From the NCBI GenBank assembly GCA_028532905.1, contig JAQQAM010000063.1:1-49709 (forward strand): 49,709 nt of DNA. Reading direction: 5' to 3'. Below are positions 1 through 8,559 of the stretch, piece by piece (the first letter of the stretch is position 1; each line of letters starts with the position of its first letter). The DNA is from Spirochaetales bacterium (lineage in GTDB: Bacteria > Spirochaetota > Spirochaetia > DSM-2461). The notes beneath the pieces are model-generated. The model ran no database searches, was not told where the DNA came from, and saw nothing but the letters and a program-made list of their open reading frames with translations. The position numbers and the translations under genes are program-made.

Positions 1-785
1 TCCGATCTAAACTGGATAAAGTTTATCCTGATAAATCCGCCGGTATAGGCGAAACACTGATGACTGTAGAGAACTTCGGTCTGGAGGGAGCGTTTCAGGA
101 TCTTTCCTTCGAGCTCAAAAAGGGTGAAGTACTCGGTATCTTCGGTCTGGTGGGATCGGGAATCGATGAACTGTCCAAAGCTCTTTACGGGGTTATGCCT
201 GCAGACAGCGGAGTCGTCCGGAAGGGTGGAGAAGAGATAAGACTGAAGTCCTCTCTGGATGGCGTAAAAAACGGATTATATCTGATTCCCGGCGATAGAA
301 GGGAAGAGGGACAGATCGGGACTGAATCAGTCAGCTTTAATATGACCCTTTCCAAGCTGAAGAAAGCGTCCACAGCTGCACTCGTCAGTGGAAAAAAAGA
401 AACCAGGGACAGCCTGTCTCTGATTGATAAACTGGATGTCAGACCCAAGGATCCTGCCAAAAAGGTATCTCTTCTCAGCGGAGGCAATCAGCAGAAAGTT
501 GTTATTGCCAAGGGTTTGTATACAGATTCAGATGTCTACATTTTCTGTGAGCCTACCGTAGGTGTGGATGTGGGAGCTAAAGCCGGTATATATCAGCTCA
601 TCAGGGAGCTTTCTGAGGAGCATGGTGTTATTGTGATCGGTTCAGACTGTGAGGAAGTCCTGGGTGTCTGCGACAGAGGAATTGTCCTTTATAAGGGGAA
701 AGAGGTTCTCAATAAACCTGCCTCTGAACTGAAGCTGGATGAAATGCTCCTGTATGGACTCACAGGTGGAGGACGGAATGAATAA
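1..785 (+). CDS. Sugar ABC transporter ATP-binding protein (RbsA/MglA class), 3' part
   Basis: The reading frame is open from base 3, so the gene begins upstream of the window and only the second nucleotide-binding domain is present. That domain has the degenerate P-loop GLVGSGIDE usual for the second half of ribose-class ATPases and the signature LSGGNQQK. The Walker B region reads YIFCEPTVGVD, with Cys where Asp is usual before EPT. This ATPase would energise import of a monosaccharide or similar solute on the cytoplasmic face of the membrane. The stop codon overlaps the start of the next permease by 8 bases, so the genes are co-translated. The substrate is unknown because the binding protein is not in view. 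Confidence 0.93.
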   Translation, partial: RSKLDKVYPDKSAGIGETLMTVENFGLEGAFQDLSFELKKGEVLGIFGLVGSGIDELSKALYGVMPADSGVVRKGGEEIRLKSSLDGVKNGLYLIPGDRREEGQIGTESVSFNMTLSKLKKASTAALVSGKKETRDSLSLIDKLDVRPKDPAKKVSLLSGGNQQKVVIAKGLYTDSDVYIFCEPTVGVDVGAKAGIYQLIRELSEEHGVIVIGSDCEEVLGVCDRGIVLYKGKEVLNKPASELKLDEMLLYGLTGGGRNE

Positions 786-1752
786 AATCAAAGAAAATTT
801 TTCAATCATAGCTTTTTCTATTCTGACCTTGATTGTGTTAGTTGTTTTCGGGATATTCAGTGAGCAGTTTCTGACTGTCGGTAACTTTCTGAAAGCTTTT
901 AAGCACCTGTCCATCACAGCCATATCGGCTCTGGGATTAACATTTGTGGTGAGTATAGGACACAATGATATGTCTTTTCATTACTTCAGCTGTTTCTCAG
1001 CCATGACCATGAGCTGGCTCATCGGGCTTGGGTTCGCTCCGGTTCCTGCCATTCTTCTGGGACTGCTGCCTGCGGTTCTTTTCGGAATTGTAAACGGAGT
1101 GGCCATTGGAACGTTTAAGCTTCCTGATATGATCGTAACCATTGGTCTGGGATCGGCAGTGTACGGTCTGGCTTATATCTACAGCGGCGGTTCCTATATA
1201 TACAGGAATTTTCAGAAAAGCGGAATTATGGAACTGAATAATGCTGTTGTCCTGGGTCTGCCCCTGCCTGTTATCTTTCTGATTCTCCTGTATGTGGGAG
1301 CCTGGGTGCTTCTGCACCGGTCTGTTCACGGCAGACGGTTCTATGCCATCGGAGGGAATAAAAAAGCGGCTCTCTACTCGGCTGTACCGGTTAAAGCATA
1401 CATAATTGCTGCATTTATCATCTGTGCCGTATTGAGTTCTTTTACCAATATGATTCAGATAGCCGCTCAGGGTAAGGGATATCTTAAAGGCGGCCTCATG
1501 CTGCTCATGCCCTCATGGGCTGCCGTATTTGTGGGGATATCCATATTCAAGAAGCCCACTGTATACGGAACATTTCTCGGAGCCTTTCTGATCTCCATAA
1601 TGCAGAACGGGTTCACTCTTCTGGCTGTACCTTTCTACTTTATGGATTTTGTCATCGGAGCCGTTCTCATCCTCTCTATCATCATTTCCAGCCTGGAGAT
1701 GAGCTCAGGCAGTAAAAAAGTTAAAAAGGGAGCTCAAAATGGTGCCAGCTAA
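778..1752 (+). CDS. Sugar ABC transporter permease (RbsC-like)
   Basis: A hydrophobic protein of 324 residues with about eight to ten membrane segments, of the BPD_transp_2 family that forms the pore of ribose-class importers. I place the start at the ATG at 778. It follows a GGTGGAGG ribosome site and overlaps the end of the ATPase in the pattern ATGAATAA; the longer reading from 739 lies inside the ATPase gene. The segment GLTFVVSIGHNDMSF occupies the position where the family has its conserved G-x-D-LS loop, here changed to GHNDMS. It pairs with the next permease, so the channel is probably a heterodimer. Confidence 0.93.
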   Translation: MNKIKENFSIIAFSILTLIVLVVFGIFSEQFLTVGNFLKAFKHLSITAISALGLTFVVSIGHNDMSFHYFSCFSAMTMSWLIGLGFAPVPAILLGLLPAVLFGIVNGVAIGTFKLPDMIVTIGLGSAVYGLAYIYSGGSYIYRNFQKSGIMELNNAVVLGLPLPVIFLILLYVGAWVLLHRSVHGRRFYAIGGNKKAALYSAVPVKAYIIAAFIICAVLSSFTNMIQIAAQGKGYLKGGLMLLMPSWAAVFVGISIFKKPTVYGTFLGAFLISIMQNGFTLLAVPFYFMDFVIGAVLILSIIISSLEMSSGSKKVKKGAQNGAS

Positions 1753-2701
1753 AACAATAGTTAAAACCCTGTTCAAACCGAATCTTATATTACTGTGGGT
1801 TCTGTTTCTCATGGTGTTCTTTTTTTCAACACAGTCAGCAGCCTTCCGTTCAGTTGAGAACCTCATGGAAGTTCTGCGATCCTGCGGCATCATCGCACTG
1901 ATGGTTCTGGGGGTTACATGGATTGTCGCCAGTGGTGAAACGGATATCTCCTTTCCTGAGATTGCCGGATTTGCCAGTATGATGACAGCTCTGCTTGTCA
2001 AAAACGGTATGATCTGGGGAGCGGCTGCTGTGCTTGCCGTCCTGTCGGGAATCCTCTACGGATTGTTGAGCGGAACCCTGATTACCCGTTTCAGGTTCCC
2101 TGCTCTAATTGCCACGATTGCCGTGGGCAGCCTTGCCAAGGCTGTGGCTAATATGATCAATAAGGGACAGCCTCTGTATCTTCAGAGTATAGACCCGACG
2201 GTTCAGTTTCTTGTGTACGGAAAGGTTCTCGGAGTTCCTGTTCTCTTTATTCTTGTTGTGGTAGTGTATCTTCTGGCTGCCTGGATTCAGGATTACACGA
2301 CCACCGGCCAGCATCTCTATGCTCTGGGTGAAAACAGGAAAGCATCGCTGGAAGCCGGGATCAAAGAGAAAAAAATCATTATGAGTTTCTTTGCCCTGTC
2401 GGCTCTGCTGGCTTCTTTCAGCGGTGTTCTTCTGGCAGCCTCTTTCAGTTCCGGTCAGCCCCGAATCGGAGGTTCCTTCTTCATTGACGGATTAACAACT
2501 GTTTTTCTGGGAGCCATGATTATCAAAGCGGGAAAACCCAATGTTCTGGGAACTTTGATCGGAGCCATTATCATTTCTGTATTGAGTAATGGAATCACCT
2601 TGATGGGTGTTCCATACTATATCGGATCCATCATTAAGGGATTGTTGATGATTGCCGGTGTTGCCGTTATTGTTCTCTCCAAGAGAGGGATTATCAAGTA
2701 A
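1739..2701 (+). CDS. Sugar ABC transporter permease (RbsC-like), second subunit
   Basis: A 320-residue integral membrane protein of the same BPD_transp_2 family as its upstream neighbour. Its start overlaps that gene by 14 bases behind the ribosome site GGGAG. The conserved loop reads VASGETDISFPE, a variant of the usual G-x-D-LSVG. The C-terminal part has LTTVFLGAMIIKAGKPNVLGT, matching the family's region for coupling to the ATPase. It is the last gene of the partial operon and is followed 22 bases later by a strong terminator. The substrate cannot be told from the sequence. Confidence 0.93.
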   Translation: MVPAKTIVKTLFKPNLILLWVLFLMVFFFSTQSAAFRSVENLMEVLRSCGIIALMVLGVTWIVASGETDISFPEIAGFASMMTALLVKNGMIWGAAAVLAVLSGILYGLLSGTLITRFRFPALIATIAVGSLAKAVANMINKGQPLYLQSIDPTVQFLVYGKVLGVPVLFILVVVVYLLAAWIQDYTTTGQHLYALGENRKASLEAGIKEKKIIMSFFALSALLASFSGVLLAASFSSGQPRIGGSFFIDGLTTVFLGAMIIKAGKPNVLGTLIGAIIISVLSNGITLMGVPYYIGSIIKGLLMIAGVAVIVLSKRGIIK

Positions 2702-2723
2702 GTTAAAAGGCTGGATCAGATTC

Positions 2724-2753
2724 GCCGGACAGTCATTAATGTCCGGCTTTTTT
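2724..2753 (+). terminator. Rho-independent terminator of the first ABC operon
   Basis: A perfect 8-bp stem, GCCGGACA (2724-2731) with TGTCCGGC (2740-2747), closes an 8-base loop and is followed directly by six T residues (2748-2753). It lies between the last permease and the convergent isomerase gene. Confidence 0.93.
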
Positions 2754-2767
2754 GATTAATGGGTTCT

Positions 2768-3598
2768 TCAGATTATAGATCTCAGAAAAGACAGGGATTT
2801 CTCAGTCTCTTTTACAGAATCTCCGGTACCTTCGTATTCAATGGAGAGAAAACCTTCATAGCCTTCAGCTTTGAGAAGGGACAGCATATCCTTCAGAGGA
2901 ATACAGCCTTCTCCTGCAGTAATGCCGGTCATGACTCTTCCATTTGCGGATCTCTGAATCCGGGAAGGATCTGCTTCGGCATGGTCCTTGTATAAAGGAT
3001 TAGAATCCGTAATGAAATCTTTAATGTGTACATAGGATATCCATGGCATCTGTTTGTTCAGAGCTTCTATGGGATCTTCGTCTGCCAGTAGGGGATTGGC
3101 TGTATCAAAGTTAAGCCTGAGATTGGGATGGGAGCAGTTTTCCATATAAAAAAGCATTTGATCTGAATGACAACTGTATGGGCCAATATTTTCCAGTATT
3201 AAAGTTAATCCTCTTTTTTCCGCCTCAGATACAGCTTCACAAATTCCTGCTGCAATATTCTTTTGGGCTTCATCGTTCCTGCTCTGGGAGCCGCCTCCCA
3301 GAATCCTTACAAACGGGGCCTTCAATTGTTCTGCTGTTTTCATGTCTTCCAACAGTTTTAGTGCGTCAAATTGACTGGTTGAAAAATCACTGAGGATGGT
3401 ATAACAGGATACAAACATGTTTCTGTGATTCAGCTTTTTGATAATATCATCAAGATTATTCTCCTTTTCCATGTAATAGCTGAGAAGCTCTACATACTTC
3501 AAGTTATTGGCTGCCGCCCAATCAATAAACGTTTCCTGAGTGAGTCCACCGGACTGTACTGTTCTGTCCAGTGACCACATACTGGCTGATAATTTCAT
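2768..3598 (-). CDS. Sugar phosphate isomerase/epimerase (xylose isomerase-like TIM barrel)
   Basis: A 276-residue soluble protein of the AP endonuclease 2/xylose isomerase-like TIM-barrel family. Members interconvert or epimerise sugars, keto-sugars or inositol derivatives with a divalent metal. Expected metal-site segments are visible in order: ILENIGPYS (Glu), NFDTANPL (Asp), YVHIKDF (His) and LSIEYEG near the C-terminus (Glu). The start ATG at 3598 has an AAGGATC ribosome site. It is transcribed toward the first ABC operon and ends just past that operon's terminator. It probably acts on the sugar taken up by one of the neighbouring transporters, but its substrate is not predictable. The 276 bases between it and the SorC gene hold both promoters. 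Confidence 0.9.
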   Translation of the reverse strand: MKLSASMWSLDRTVQSGGLTQETFIDWAAANNLKYVELLSYYMEKENNLDDIIKKLNHRNMFVSCYTILSDFSTSQFDALKLLEDMKTAEQLKAPFVRILGGGSQSRNDEAQKNIAAGICEAVSEAEKRGLTLILENIGPYSCHSDQMLFYMENCSHPNLRLNFDTANPLLADEDPIEALNKQMPWISYVHIKDFITDSNPLYKDHAEADPSRIQRSANGRVMTGITAGEGCIPLKDMLSLLKAEGYEGFLSIEYEGTGDSVKETEKSLSFLRSII

Positions 3599-3821
3599 AT
3601 ATGATCCTTAAAGATAGTGATGTTATGATGAATTATATCATAGAACTATTCGACTGTGGTAAGTAAGAACACATAGTTTCAAAGCGGTTGAAGGGCAGGA
3701 TGAGTTCATCACATATTGATTTTATTTTCTACTTTTTATAGATTTTAGACCGTAAATTCTTTCAAATTGATCATTCTCATCTTTTGCAGACTGTCGAAAA
3801 AGCTCCAGAATGGAATGCATC

Positions 3822-3858
3822 TGGCAAAACGTTAACAATTGTGATATCATATGTAACA
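3822..3858 (+). promoter_or_regulatory. Candidate promoter and operator of the SorC regulator gene
   Basis: A -35-like TGGCAA (3822-3827) lies 17 bases before a -10-like TATCAT (3845-3850). The sequence ATCATATGTAAC (3847-3858) overlaps the -10 and matches the CATATG-centred palindromes upstream of the second dhaK and of the binding-protein gene. This placement suggests autorepression by the SorC protein. The promoter is only moderately close to consensus. Confidence 0.5.
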
Positions 3859-3874
3859 CTTAAGGAGCGGTATT

Positions 3875-4831
3875 GTGGATAACCATAGTGAAATCTTGAA
3901 ACTGGTTGAAGTAGCCAGGATGTATTATGAACAGGAACTGAATCAATCGGAAATTGCCAAGACACTGGGTGTGTCCAGACCTCTTGTAAGTAAAATGCTG
4001 CAGCGCTGTAAAGATCTCGGTATTGTAAATATTGAAATCAGATCTCCTCTTGAAGGGAATGAGGGGCTGCTGAATAAAATGAAGATGAAATTTGATCTGC
4101 TGGATGGTTTGATTGTTCCGGCCAACAGGAACAATATGAACCTTTCCATGAAGAACTTCATATCACAGGCTTCTCTTTTCCTGGAGCGGCGTCTTTCAGA
4201 TCAGGTTTCCATCGGTCTGGGATGGGGCAGTGTCCTGGCAGATCTCGTCGATGTGTTCAGTGCCGGAGAGCTGAATACAGAAAAGTCAATCACCGTTTGT
4301 CCCCTCATCGGTTCTATGTCCTCTCCTTCCAAGGGATTTCATCCCAATGAACTGTCCCGCAGATTTGCAGAGAAAATTCAGGGTGAAGCTTTATATCTTC
4401 ATGCCCCAGCTTTTCCGGGCAATAAAAAGAACTTTGAAGTCTTTCAGCAGACCGATGAGTATAAATCAATGGATACGGTCTGGCAGAAGCTGGATACGGC
4501 AATCATTTCCATTGGAACCTATCCTTCTGTGCCGGATCAGGCCACAGCCATACGCTTCGGAAAAACTCTGAAAGAAAAACATGCCGTGGGAATGCTCCTT
4601 TCCTATTTTTACGATGTAAACGGCAATATCATTGAAGGGGAAAATGATTATGCGGTCAGAATACCCCTGGATTATTTAAGAAAAGTAAAAAAAGTAATAC
4701 TTGTATGCTCAGGCAATATGCGTGCGAATTCCATATTGGGGGCTCTTAAGACAGGGCTCATTACTCATCTCGTGACTGATGACTTCGCGGCAAAAAGCGT
4801 ATTGGAACTGGAGAGCGATCTCAGCGAATAA
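3875..4831 (+). CDS. SorC-family transcriptional regulator (LsrR/EryD-like)
   Basis: A 318-residue cytoplasmic regulator. An N-terminal helix-turn-helix (about residues 8-45, including LNQSEIAKTLGVSRPLVSKML) is followed by the SorC sugar-phosphate-binding domain, with IGLGWGSVLADLV typical of the effector pocket. The family includes LsrR, SorC, DeoR of Bacillus and EryD, which bind phosphorylated sugars. The start is a GTG preceded by TAAGGAG at the right distance. It opens an island with DhaK, DhaL, LsrG-like and LsrF-like genes, so its effector is probably the phosphorylated product of the kinase. A palindromic motif in its own promoter recurs before two other transcription units of the island. 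Confidence 0.93.
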   Translation: MDNHSEILKLVEVARMYYEQELNQSEIAKTLGVSRPLVSKMLQRCKDLGIVNIEIRSPLEGNEGLLNKMKMKFDLLDGLIVPANRNNMNLSMKNFISQASLFLERRLSDQVSIGLGWGSVLADLVDVFSAGELNTEKSITVCPLIGSMSSPSKGFHPNELSRRFAEKIQGEALYLHAPAFPGNKKNFEVFQQTDEYKSMDTVWQKLDTAIISIGTYPSVPDQATAIRFGKTLKEKHAVGMLLSYFYDVNGNIIEGENDYAVRIPLDYLRKVKKVILVCSGNMRANSILGALKTGLITHLVTDDFAAKSVLELESDLSE

Positions 4832-5106
4832 ACAGCTCTGGAAATTCAATAATCCCCCATGCTTATTAGAATGATAAATAAAATCCCATTCTGAGGGATA
4901 AATATGTTAAAATCAGCTGATCATTCTATTCCGGATATTGTGTCGGAGAGGATGACAGCGGGAATACAATCTCCCAATCAATGATGTCCCTGGATGAACC
5001 TCCGCTTTAGCATTTTTAGTACCGGTGTTGCGTCCATATCTATAAATCGTCTTTCGTTGTTAGCCTAAAAAGGAATATACAGAAGCTGCATCAATAGGGG
5101 GAGATT

Positions 5107-6111
5107 ATGGCAATGAAAAAATTTCTCAATGATCCTGATAATATCGTCAGGGAACTCCTTGAGGGTTTGTATCTATCCAATCAGGAACGTTTGAAGCTTC
5201 TGGATAACAATCTGGTCGTCAGCCGCAGTCTGGGAGACCGCAAGAGGGTTCATGTAGTCATACTGGGAGGGTCAGGGCATGAGCCCGGTCTTTCCGGATA
5301 TGTCGGACGGGGCATGCTTGATATCAGCGTTCCAGGAGATATCTTTGCCGCTCCCGGTCCCGAGCTTTGTTATGAAGCGGTCCGACTGGGTGTGGAAGCT
5401 TCCGGCGGAGAAGGTGTCCTGCTGGTGGTCCTGAATCATCCTGCCGATATGATGAGCGCCGACATCGTTATGGAACGGGCTTGGGCGGAGAATCTTAATG
5501 TCAGAAAAATAGTAACACGGGACGATGTTTCTGTAGCGGGACAGAGCCCGGAAGAACGCAGAGGTCTTGTCGGCTGCATCCCTCTGATTAAAATAGCCGC
5601 ATCTCTTGCTGCAGAAGGAAAACCTTTATCTGAAATCTATGACTGCTGCCTGGATTTTTTAAGCGGACTGGCAACTGTCACAGCGGCACTTCGCGGGGCG
5701 ACTCATCCTCAAAGCGGAACTGTGCTTGCGTCTTTAGAGGATGATGAAATGGAAATCGGTACAGGACAGCATGGAGAGGCCAGCGGTCAGAAAATGGCCC
5801 TTAAAAGCGCTGATGATACAGCGGAAATGATGCTGTCCATGCTTCTGGAACATGTTTCTTTCCGGAAGGGCGATAAGGCGCTGGTTCTTGTCAGCGGTTC
5901 CGGTTCTACAACTCTTATGGAACTTTTAATTATTTTCAGAAAAGTCTTCTCTCTTTTAGAGCAGCAGGGAATAGAAATCGGCGCCAGATGGGTGGGAGAA
6001 ATCATGACCGTACAGGAAACCGCCGGATTTCAGCTGTCTCTTGCACGAATGGATCGCCGTTTTCTCTCCTGCTGGGAATCTGAGTGTGATACGCCTTATT
6101 ACAGGGTGTAG
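5107..6111 (+). CDS. DhaK-family protein, first paralogue (kinase subunit or DhaQ-like sensor)
   Basis: A 334-residue protein of the dihydroxyacetone kinase K-subunit family. DhaK holds its ketone substrate as a covalent hemiaminal on a histidine, and the nucleotide comes from DhaL. The substrate-site residues are all visible: GGSGHEP with His58, NHPADMMSA with Asp114, and GTGQHGE with His222. The start ATG follows AGGGGGAG. It stands alone between the SorC gene and a second dhaK (6352), with 275 untranslated bases in front of it and only one dhaL in the island. It may share that DhaL for another substrate. Alternatively it may act as a ligand sensor, as DhaQ does in Lactococcus. The sequence alone does not decide. 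Confidence 0.9.
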   Translation: MAMKKFLNDPDNIVRELLEGLYLSNQERLKLLDNNLVVSRSLGDRKRVHVVILGGSGHEPGLSGYVGRGMLDISVPGDIFAAPGPELCYEAVRLGVEASGGEGVLLVVLNHPADMMSADIVMERAWAENLNVRKIVTRDDVSVAGQSPEERRGLVGCIPLIKIAASLAAEGKPLSEIYDCCLDFLSGLATVTAALRGATHPQSGTVLASLEDDEMEIGTGQHGEASGQKMALKSADDTAEMMLSMLLEHVSFRKGDKALVLVSGSGSTTLMELLIIFRKVFSLLEQQGIEIGARWVGEIMTVQETAGFQLSLARMDRRFLSCWESECDTPYYRV

Positions 6112-6193
6112 CAGCAACTAATCTCTTCATCTTACCTCTTCTTCTCTATTCACCGACATACCCTGGAAATGTAAGCTTTTTTTTATCACATCG

Positions 6194-6220
6194 ATTACAT
6201 ATGTAATATCAAATGTAATA
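6194..6220 (+). promoter_or_regulatory. Candidate SorC operator before the second dhaK
   Basis: ATTACATATGTAAT (6194-6207) is a perfect 14-base palindrome. It is followed by a related half-site, TATCAAATGTAATA (6207-6220). The same CATATG-centred core occurs before the SorC gene and twice before the binding-protein gene. A TTGACG hexamer at 6237-6242 may be the -35 box of the promoter, which would put the operator just upstream of it; the -10 box is unclear. Confidence 0.55.
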
Positions 6221-6351
6221 AAAATGAAAATAATGCTTGACGGATTGAACTAACTGGGTAAAAAATAGAATTACAAAGTCTTATTTAACCCTGCAGAAAG
6301 CAGAGACAGTAAGAATTAATTTTCATGACATATGATAACAGGAGAGAAAGG

Positions 6352-7338
6352 ATGAAGAAATTTATCAATGACCCGAACAACCTGACAAATGAACTTCTGC
6401 AGGGAATGGCTCTTGCCTACCCCCGGAAAGTTAAGATTGTAGATGAGAAACTTGTCGTACGTGCTGAAGCTAAATCATCAGATAAAGTCGCTGTTGTTTC
6501 GCTCGGCGGAACAGGTCATGAGCCTGCAGTGCAGGGATTTGTTGGAAAAGGAATGCTGGACGTCTGCGCCGCCGGAGATATCTGGGCCGCACCGGGACCC
6601 CCTACACTGCTGGCAGCCATGAAAGAAGTCAACAGGGAAGCCGGTATGCTTCTTGTTACCCTTAACCATGCCGGAGATGTAATGAGCGCCAACATGGCCA
6701 AACAGATGGCAGAAGCGGAAGGGATCAAAGTTGTAGAGATCCTTACTACCGAGGAAGTCCGCCCGACTGCTGATGAAGAAGGCCGAGGTTTAGGAGGATG
6801 TTTTTTCATCTACAAAATCTGCGGTGCTGCTGCCGAACAGGGCAAATCCCTTGATGAAATTGCTGCTCTGGCAAATAAAATCAATGATAATATGGCTACA
6901 ATTGCTGTTCTTTCCGAACTGGCCACCCACCCATCAACTGGAGGTGTCTGCGGGACTTTAGGCGATGATGAAATGGAAATTTGTGCCGGACAGCACGGAG
7001 AGGGCGGCGGTGTCGTAATGCCCATGGCTTCATCCAAAGAAACTGTCAAAATCCTTGCTGATAAAATCGTTGAGAAGAAAGGTCTTAAATCAGGAGACGA
7101 AATCATCCTGATAATCAACGGCTCCGGCAAAACAACTCTTATGGAGCAGTATATCGCATTTAAAGATGCTTCAGACTACTTTACAGATAAAGGAATCAAA
7201 ATCGTCGGCGGACATGCCAGCGAAGTTCTTACTGTTCAGGAAGCCGGCGGATATCAGATGATTGTTCTGAAAGCTGATGCTGAAATCAAAGAACTCTGGG
7301 AAGCTCCCTGCGATACTCCGGGATATACCGTTCAGTAA
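6352..7338 (+). CDS. Dihydroxyacetone kinase subunit K, second paralogue
   Basis: A 328-residue DhaK-family protein. I choose the ATG at 6352 because GGAGAG lies about eight bases upstream and the protein then starts MKKFINDPNN like its paralogue; an in-frame ATG at 6325 has no such site. Substrate residues fall almost at the E. coli numbers: GTGHEP with His56, NHAGD with Asp109, and AGQHGE with His215. With DhaL (7856) it should form a two-subunit kinase for a short-chain ketose or dicarbonyl. No DhaM phosphotransferase subunit is present, so the donor is either ATP or a DhaM encoded elsewhere. Genes for an LsrG-like protein and LsrF follow, suggesting that it replaces the LsrK step. Confidence 0.92.
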   Translation: MKKFINDPNNLTNELLQGMALAYPRKVKIVDEKLVVRAEAKSSDKVAVVSLGGTGHEPAVQGFVGKGMLDVCAAGDIWAAPGPPTLLAAMKEVNREAGMLLVTLNHAGDVMSANMAKQMAEAEGIKVVEILTTEEVRPTADEEGRGLGGCFFIYKICGAAAEQGKSLDEIAALANKINDNMATIAVLSELATHPSTGGVCGTLGDDEMEICAGQHGEGGGVVMPMASSKETVKILADKIVEKKGLKSGDEIILIINGSGKTTLMEQYIAFKDASDYFTDKGIKIVGGHASEVLTVQEAGGYQMIVLKADAEIKELWEAPCDTPGYTVQ

Positions 7339-7375
7339 TCACACATGTTTAATTAACCATATTTGGATTATTCAG

Positions 7376-7410
7376 CTACCGGCAGAGTCATGAGATTGCC
7401 CGGCCGGTAG
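7376..7410 (+). other. Intergenic stem-loop between dhaK and the LsrG-like gene
   Basis: CTACCGG (7376-7382) pairs with CCGGTAG (7404-7410) across a 21-base loop. There is no T tract, so it is not a simple terminator. It may mark an RNA processing or stabilising element inside the operon. Confidence 0.35.
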
Positions 7411-7438
7411 TTCATTTCAATTTTCTAAGGAGATTATT

Positions 7439-7777
7439 ATGGCTACTGTAACACTTCTGCCCTATTGGAAAGCTAAAGAAGGGAAACTTGCTGAAGTAAA
7501 GGCTCTGTGTCCTTCTCTTGTTGATCTGATTTCTAATGAAAAAAATTGTACATATGTTTCTTTTGCCTTCAAAGAAGACACAATGCTTGTTCGCGAAGGA
7601 TATGAAGGCGCTGCCGGCGTTCTGGAACATCTTGATATTGCCGGACCTCATTTCGGTCCTCTATTTGATGCTGCGGATCTTCAGAAACTTGAGGTTATTG
7701 CCAGTGCTGAGGATATCAAAGCTCTTCAGGAGCCTCTCAAAGATCTGAATCCAACATTTTATTCTGTTGAATTCTAG
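7439..7777 (+). CDS. LsrG-like antibiotic biosynthesis monooxygenase (ABM)-fold protein
   Basis: A small 112-residue protein of the ABM/YgiN dimeric alpha-beta barrel fold. The central stretch VREGYEGAAGVLEHLDIAGPHF is typical: a strand ending in E-x-Y followed by a helix and a histidine near the active cavity. It starts at an ATG behind AAGGAG. In E. coli the ABM protein LsrG isomerises phospho-DPD before LsrF cleaves it. Here an ABM gene lies in the same operon as a clear LsrF homologue, so the same isomerase role is a reasonable inference. It is longer than E. coli LsrG (96 residues), and ABM proteins have varied activities, so the exact reaction is uncertain. Confidence 0.78.
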   Translation: MATVTLLPYWKAKEGKLAEVKALCPSLVDLISNEKNCTYVSFAFKEDTMLVREGYEGAAGVLEHLDIAGPHFGPLFDAADLQKLEVIASAEDIKALQEPLKDLNPTFYSVEF

Positions 7778-7855
7778 GTACAAACTATTTTGAAAAGAAG
7801 TAAACAGGTGCTGTGTGAGCAGCACTCTGATATTAAAAGGATAAGGACAAGGTAA

Positions 7856-8485
7856 ATGTCTGTTTTTACGAAAACACAATTTGCTGCCATGCTGAAAGCA
7901 GCAGCAGCGAAAATTGCAGATGAGCACGAATCACTTTCGGCTCTTGATGCTGCAACCGGAGACGGGGATCACGGCGTAACGATTCACCGTACTATGCAGG
8001 CTGTTGATGCGGCCACTGACGAGAATGTTGACAAACCGCTCAGTGACTTTGTCAAAGCTGTCGCTATGAAAGTCATGATGTGTGACGGCGGTTCTACCAG
8101 TCCCCTGCTGGGATCCTTTTTCATGGGATTCGGTAACGCTGCTCCTGCAGACGAGCTGACACCAGAGCAGACTGCAGCTTTTTTCGAGGCTGCTCTTGCG
8201 GGGTTTTACGGAATCAGTAAAGCTGAACTTGGTGATAAGACTATGATGGATTCTATGCGCCCTGCTATCGAGACTCTCGCCAGTGAACTGACAGATGGCT
8301 CAGGCGATATTAAAGCAGCCTTCGATGCTGCTGCCGCCGCTGCTGCCGAGGGCGCTGAAAAGACGAAAGAATATGTCGCAAAATTCGGCCGGGCCCGCAC
8401 AATGGGTGAGCGCGCTATCGGACACCAGGATGCCGGTGCCACGAGCATCATGCACATCTTCAACGCTTTTGCGAGTACCCTCTAA
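7856..8485 (+). CDS. dhaL: Dihydroxyacetone kinase subunit L (nucleotide-binding)
   Basis: A 209-residue protein, the normal DhaL length. The magnesium-binding aspartates are in LDAATGDGDHG (Asp31, Asp36, Asp38). Further family motifs follow: GGSTSPLLGSFF, LGDKTMMDSM, and GRARTMGERAIGHQDAGATS near the C-terminus. It carries the ADP/ATP and transfers phosphate to the ketone held by DhaK. It is the only DhaL in the window and so must serve one or both DhaK paralogues. The start ATG follows AAGGACAAGG. An alanine-rich stretch around residues 150-170 is a surface helix and not a sign of damage. Confidence 0.95.
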   Translation: MSVFTKTQFAAMLKAAAAKIADEHESLSALDAATGDGDHGVTIHRTMQAVDAATDENVDKPLSDFVKAVAMKVMMCDGGSTSPLLGSFFMGFGNAAPADELTPEQTAAFFEAALAGFYGISKAELGDKTMMDSMRPAIETLASELTDGSGDIKAAFDAAAAAAAEGAEKTKEYVAKFGRARTMGERAIGHQDAGATSIMHIFNAFASTL

Positions 8486-8559
8486 CACTTGTAAAAGATG
8501 TTAGCCCCTTACTTATAACAAATGATCAATTTTTACTACATATTACTGAGGAGACAATA

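Noticed and set aside
739-777. Upstream extension of the first permease from an ATG at 739
   Set aside because: It lies inside the ATPase gene, gives a Cys-rich start unlike the family, and a ribosome site precedes the ATG at 778.
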